From assembly GCA_007135435.1 (NCBI GenBank), contig SLIW01000001.1, positions 1 to 6,984 of the forward strand: DNA of 6,984 nucleotides, in the 5' to 3' direction. This document shows, in pieces, positions 5,422-6,984 of this stretch; the first letter of the stretch is position 1; each line of letters starts with the position of its first letter. The DNA is from Natronomonas sp. GTDB taxonomy: Archaea > Halobacteriota > Halobacteria > Halobacteriales > Haloarculaceae. The position numbers and the translations under genes are program-made. The notes below the pieces were generated by a model. The model had not been told where the DNA came from and did no database searches. It worked only from the letters and a program-made list of their open reading frames with translations.

Positions 5422-6664
5422 CCGCGGTCGCGGTCTGCTCCTCGAACGCGTCGACGTCGACCCGCTCCTCCAGCAGGAGTTCCTTCTGATCGGAGACGTC
5501 GAGCTGCTTCCGGGCGAGCTGCTTGAGCGCGGACTGGGGGGCGAGGTCGCCGATGAGGACGCCGCCGATGACCCGCCCGTCCTTGAGCGCCACGCGCCGC
5601 CAGGTCCCCTCGTCGTACTTCCGCTCGACGGCGTCGTCGCCGAGCGTCGGGTGGCCGAACGACAGAAAGGGGAAGTCGAAGTGGGTGATCGAGTACGACG
5701 AGACCCAGCGGAACTCCTCCGCCGGCGCGTCGGCCACCATGTTGGCCCCGGCGACCGAGCCCTGCTCCTTGGCCGACCCCCACGCGCCGTTCTGGGCGCG
5801 CTCGCCGAGGACGACGTCGTGGAACTGGGTGATGTCGCCGGCGGCGTAGACGCCGTCGACGTTCGTCCGCATGTACTCGTCGACCACGATCCCGTCGTCG
5901 GTCTCGATCGGCGTGTCCCGGATGAACTCGGTGTTGAAGCTCAGCCCGATGGCGACCCCGACGAAGTCCGCCTCGTAGCGCTCGCCGTCGGGGGCGACCG
6001 CGGCGACGACGTGGCCATCGTCGTCGACCTCGAAGCGGTCGACCCCGGACTCGAACACCGGGGTCACGCCCCGCTCGCGAAGCGCCTCGTGGATGATCTC
6101 CGCGCCCTCCTCGGAGAGCGCGTACCGCCACCAGGCCTTCCCCCGCATCAGGTAGTGGGCGTCGACGTCCTGCTCGCCGCAGATCGCCGCCAGATCGATC
6201 CCCAGCAGCCCCGCCCCGACGACGACGCCGGTGTCGGCCGCCTCGGCGCTGGCCTTGATGGCCCGTGCGTCCTCGAAGGTCCAGAAGTGGTGGATGCCCT
6301 CGGCGTCGCTGTTCTCGACTGGCAGCTGCGCCGGCGTCCCCCCGGTCGCCAGCAGCAGGTTGTCGTACTCGAAGACGTCGCCCTCGTGGGTGTACACCTC
6401 GCGCGCGTCGGTGTCCACGCCGGTGACGACCGTGTCGAGCCGCAGGTCGATGTCCCGCTCCTCGTACCACTCCGGCTCGTGGATGGAGACCGGGGCGGCC
6501 GGGAGCTTCCCCTTCGCGAACTCCTTTATCAGGATCCGGTTGTAGAGGGCCTCCCCCTCCTCCGTGATCACCGTGACGGACGCGTCCGGGTCGGCCTCCC
6601 GGATGGTCTCCGCCGCCGAGGAGCCGGAGATGCCGTCACCGATAATGACGTGCGACGCACACAT
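5411..6664 (-). CDS. FAD-dependent NAD(P)/FAD oxidoreductase, NirB/rubredoxin-reductase-like
   Basis: A 417-residue cytosolic flavoprotein of the two-dinucleotide-binding-domain (Pyr_redox_2) superfamily, which moves electrons between NAD(P)H, FAD and an acceptor. The FAD-binding Rossmann motif is at the N-terminus (VIIGDGISGSSAAE, residues 6-19). The LLLATGG motif is at 103-109. The NAD(P) Rossmann motif is VVVGAGLLG (147-155). The second FAD contact is TNVDGVYAAGD (267-277). The C-terminal part (about 318-400), with FRWVSSYSITHFDFPFLSFGHPTLGD, is typical of the haloarchaeal subfamily. There is no CxxC redox disulfide, so it is not a thioredoxin- or lipoamide-type reductase. It resembles the N-terminal part of assimilatory nitrite reductase NirB and rubredoxin reductases, but no iron-sulfur or sirohaem region and no partner gene are present, so the acceptor is unknown. 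The ATG at 6664 gives a Rossmann fold close to the N-terminus; extension to 6961 would translate the pentanucleotide repeat and is rejected. Confidence 0.93.
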   Translation of the reverse strand: MCASHVIIGDGISGSSAAETIREADPDASVTVITEEGEALYNRILIKEFAKGKLPAAPVSIHEPEWYEERDIDLRLDTVVTGVDTDAREVYTHEGDVFEYDNLLLATGGTPAQLPVENSDAEGIHHFWTFEDARAIKASAEAADTGVVVGAGLLGIDLAAICGEQDVDAHYLMRGKAWWRYALSEEGAEIIHEALRERGVTPVFESGVDRFEVDDDGHVVAAVAPDGERYEADFVGVAIGLSFNTEFIRDTPIETDDGIVVDEYMRTNVDGVYAAGDITQFHDVVLGERAQNGAWGSAKEQGSVAGANMVADAPAEEFRWVSSYSITHFDFPFLSFGHPTLGDDAVERKYDEGTWRRVALKDGRVIGGVLIGDLAPQSALKQLARKQLDVSDQKELLLEERVDVDAFEEQTATADVE

Positions 6665-6675
6665 AACCCGGGTTA
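6664..6675. promoter_or_regulatory. Perfect 12-bp palindrome at the oxidoreductase start
   Basis: TAACCCGGGTTA is fully self-complementary and begins at the first base of the start codon, extending upstream on the minus strand. A second dyad overlaps it: TTAGG (6673-6677) and CCTAA (6686-6690), separated by 8 nt. Together they span the region from the TATA-like box to the expected transcript start, a natural place for a repressor operator. Confidence 0.5.
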
Positions 6676-6685
6676 GGACACCCGC

Positions 6686-6694
6686 CCTAATGTG
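6686..6694 (-). promoter_or_regulatory. Candidate TATA-like box of the oxidoreductase gene
   Basis: Minus-strand CACATTAGG is centred about 26 nt upstream of the ATG at 6664. It overlaps the outer half of the TTAGG/CCTAA dyad. The match to a haloarchaeal TATA box is moderate; the spacing is as expected for a leaderless mRNA. Confidence 0.4.
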
Positions 6695-6984
6695 AATTGC
6701 TATGTCGAAAGCCGGGCCACGAGACCCCGCACACGGGACGGAACGCCGCCGCTCACCGGAGGGAGGCGACGGCTGCATCCACCCCCGTCTCGACGTCCGC
6801 GGACATGTCCGGGGGCAGACAGTTCTCCCGATCGCGATCCCGTCCGGGAGGGGGGCCGGACCCGTCGGCGAGCCGGTCCTAACCGGTCCGGTGCAGTCCG
6901 GTGCAGCCCGGTACAGCCCAGTCCGGTCCGGTCCGGTTCGATGGAGGAGGTTGAAGGCCACGGCGGGCCGTCGTCCGGTATGAA
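6695..6984. other. Right-end region without a supported gene
   Basis: Both strands have short open frames, but their products are Arg/Pro/Gly-rich and show no family resemblance or acidic haloarchaeal composition. The pentanucleotide array at 6883-6937 lies here. An ATG occurs at 6980-6982, and GGAGGAGGT at 6943-6951 precedes it by 28 nt. A gene could begin at the right edge, but too little sequence remains to support it. Confidence 0.55.
6883..6937. repeat. Pentanucleotide tandem array (CCGGT)
   Basis: Eleven consecutive pentamers: seven exact CCGGT units (at 6883, 6888, 6898, 6908, 6923, 6928 and 6933) interspersed with variants GCAGT, GCAGC, ACAGC and CCAGT. The middle part (6888-6917) also reads as three 10-nt units of the form CCGGTRCAGY. 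The array lies about 220 nt upstream of the oxidoreductase start, in non-coding sequence. Confidence 0.85.

Noticed and set aside
4934..6676. 580-codon plus-strand open frame
   Set aside because: It overlaps the permease 3' half in another frame and is antisense to the oxidoreductase, both of which have clear family motifs.
5411..6961. Longer form of the oxidoreductase starting at a GTG at 6961
   Set aside because: The extra 99 residues are Arg/Pro/Thr-rich, translate the CCGGT array, and precede the normal flavoprotein N-terminus; the promoter box fits the ATG at 6664.
1..6984. tRNA, rRNA, CRISPR array, insertion sequence or integrase
   Set aside because: No cloverleaf with a conserved T-arm, no regularly spaced long repeats and no transposase or recombinase motifs were seen on either strand.

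Overview
The window is ordinary haloarchaeal (class Halobacteria) chromosome. The evidence is a very GC-rich sequence, strongly acidic proteins with many Asp, Glu and Val residues, protein families typical of halophilic archaea, and T-rich promoter boxes about 27 nt upstream of most starts, as expected for leaderless archaeal transcripts. The genus cannot be told from the sequence alone. I see no rRNA, tRNA, insertion sequence, CRISPR array or phage gene, and no multi-gene defence or biosynthetic system.

Layout from left to right. Positions 1-244 hold no convincing gene but contain a hexanucleotide repeat. Four minus-strand genes follow: a small acidic protein with a possible zinc knuckle (245-781), a very low-complexity acidic protein with hexapeptide repeats (979-1323), a multi-pass membrane protein (1464-2330), and a conserved haloarchaeal cytosolic protein (2615-3031). 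The gaps between them are 140-284 nt and each gene has its own candidate promoter, so they look monocistronic. The gap 2331-2614 contains a strikingly AT-rich island.

The fourth gene is transcribed divergently from a large plus-strand gene (3345-5297) encoding an SLC13-type permease with two cytosolic TrkA-C (RCK_C) domains. That gene has a leader of about 185 nt, or a small upstream ORF, and a clear Shine-Dalgarno sequence, unlike its neighbours. It converges on a minus-strand FAD/NAD(P)-dependent oxidoreductase (5411-6664). Between the two lies a pair of near-identical 26-nt hairpin repeats, one overlapping the oxidoreductase stop codon. Upstream of the oxidoreductase there is a perfect 12-bp palindrome abutting the start codon, and further right a pentanucleotide tandem array.

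The genes show no obvious joint pathway: they appear to be independently expressed housekeeping, membrane and unknown-function genes. The most interesting signals are non-coding: the paired hairpins at 5364-5421, the palindrome at 6664-6675, the AT island at 2431-2480 and the unusual leader of the permease.
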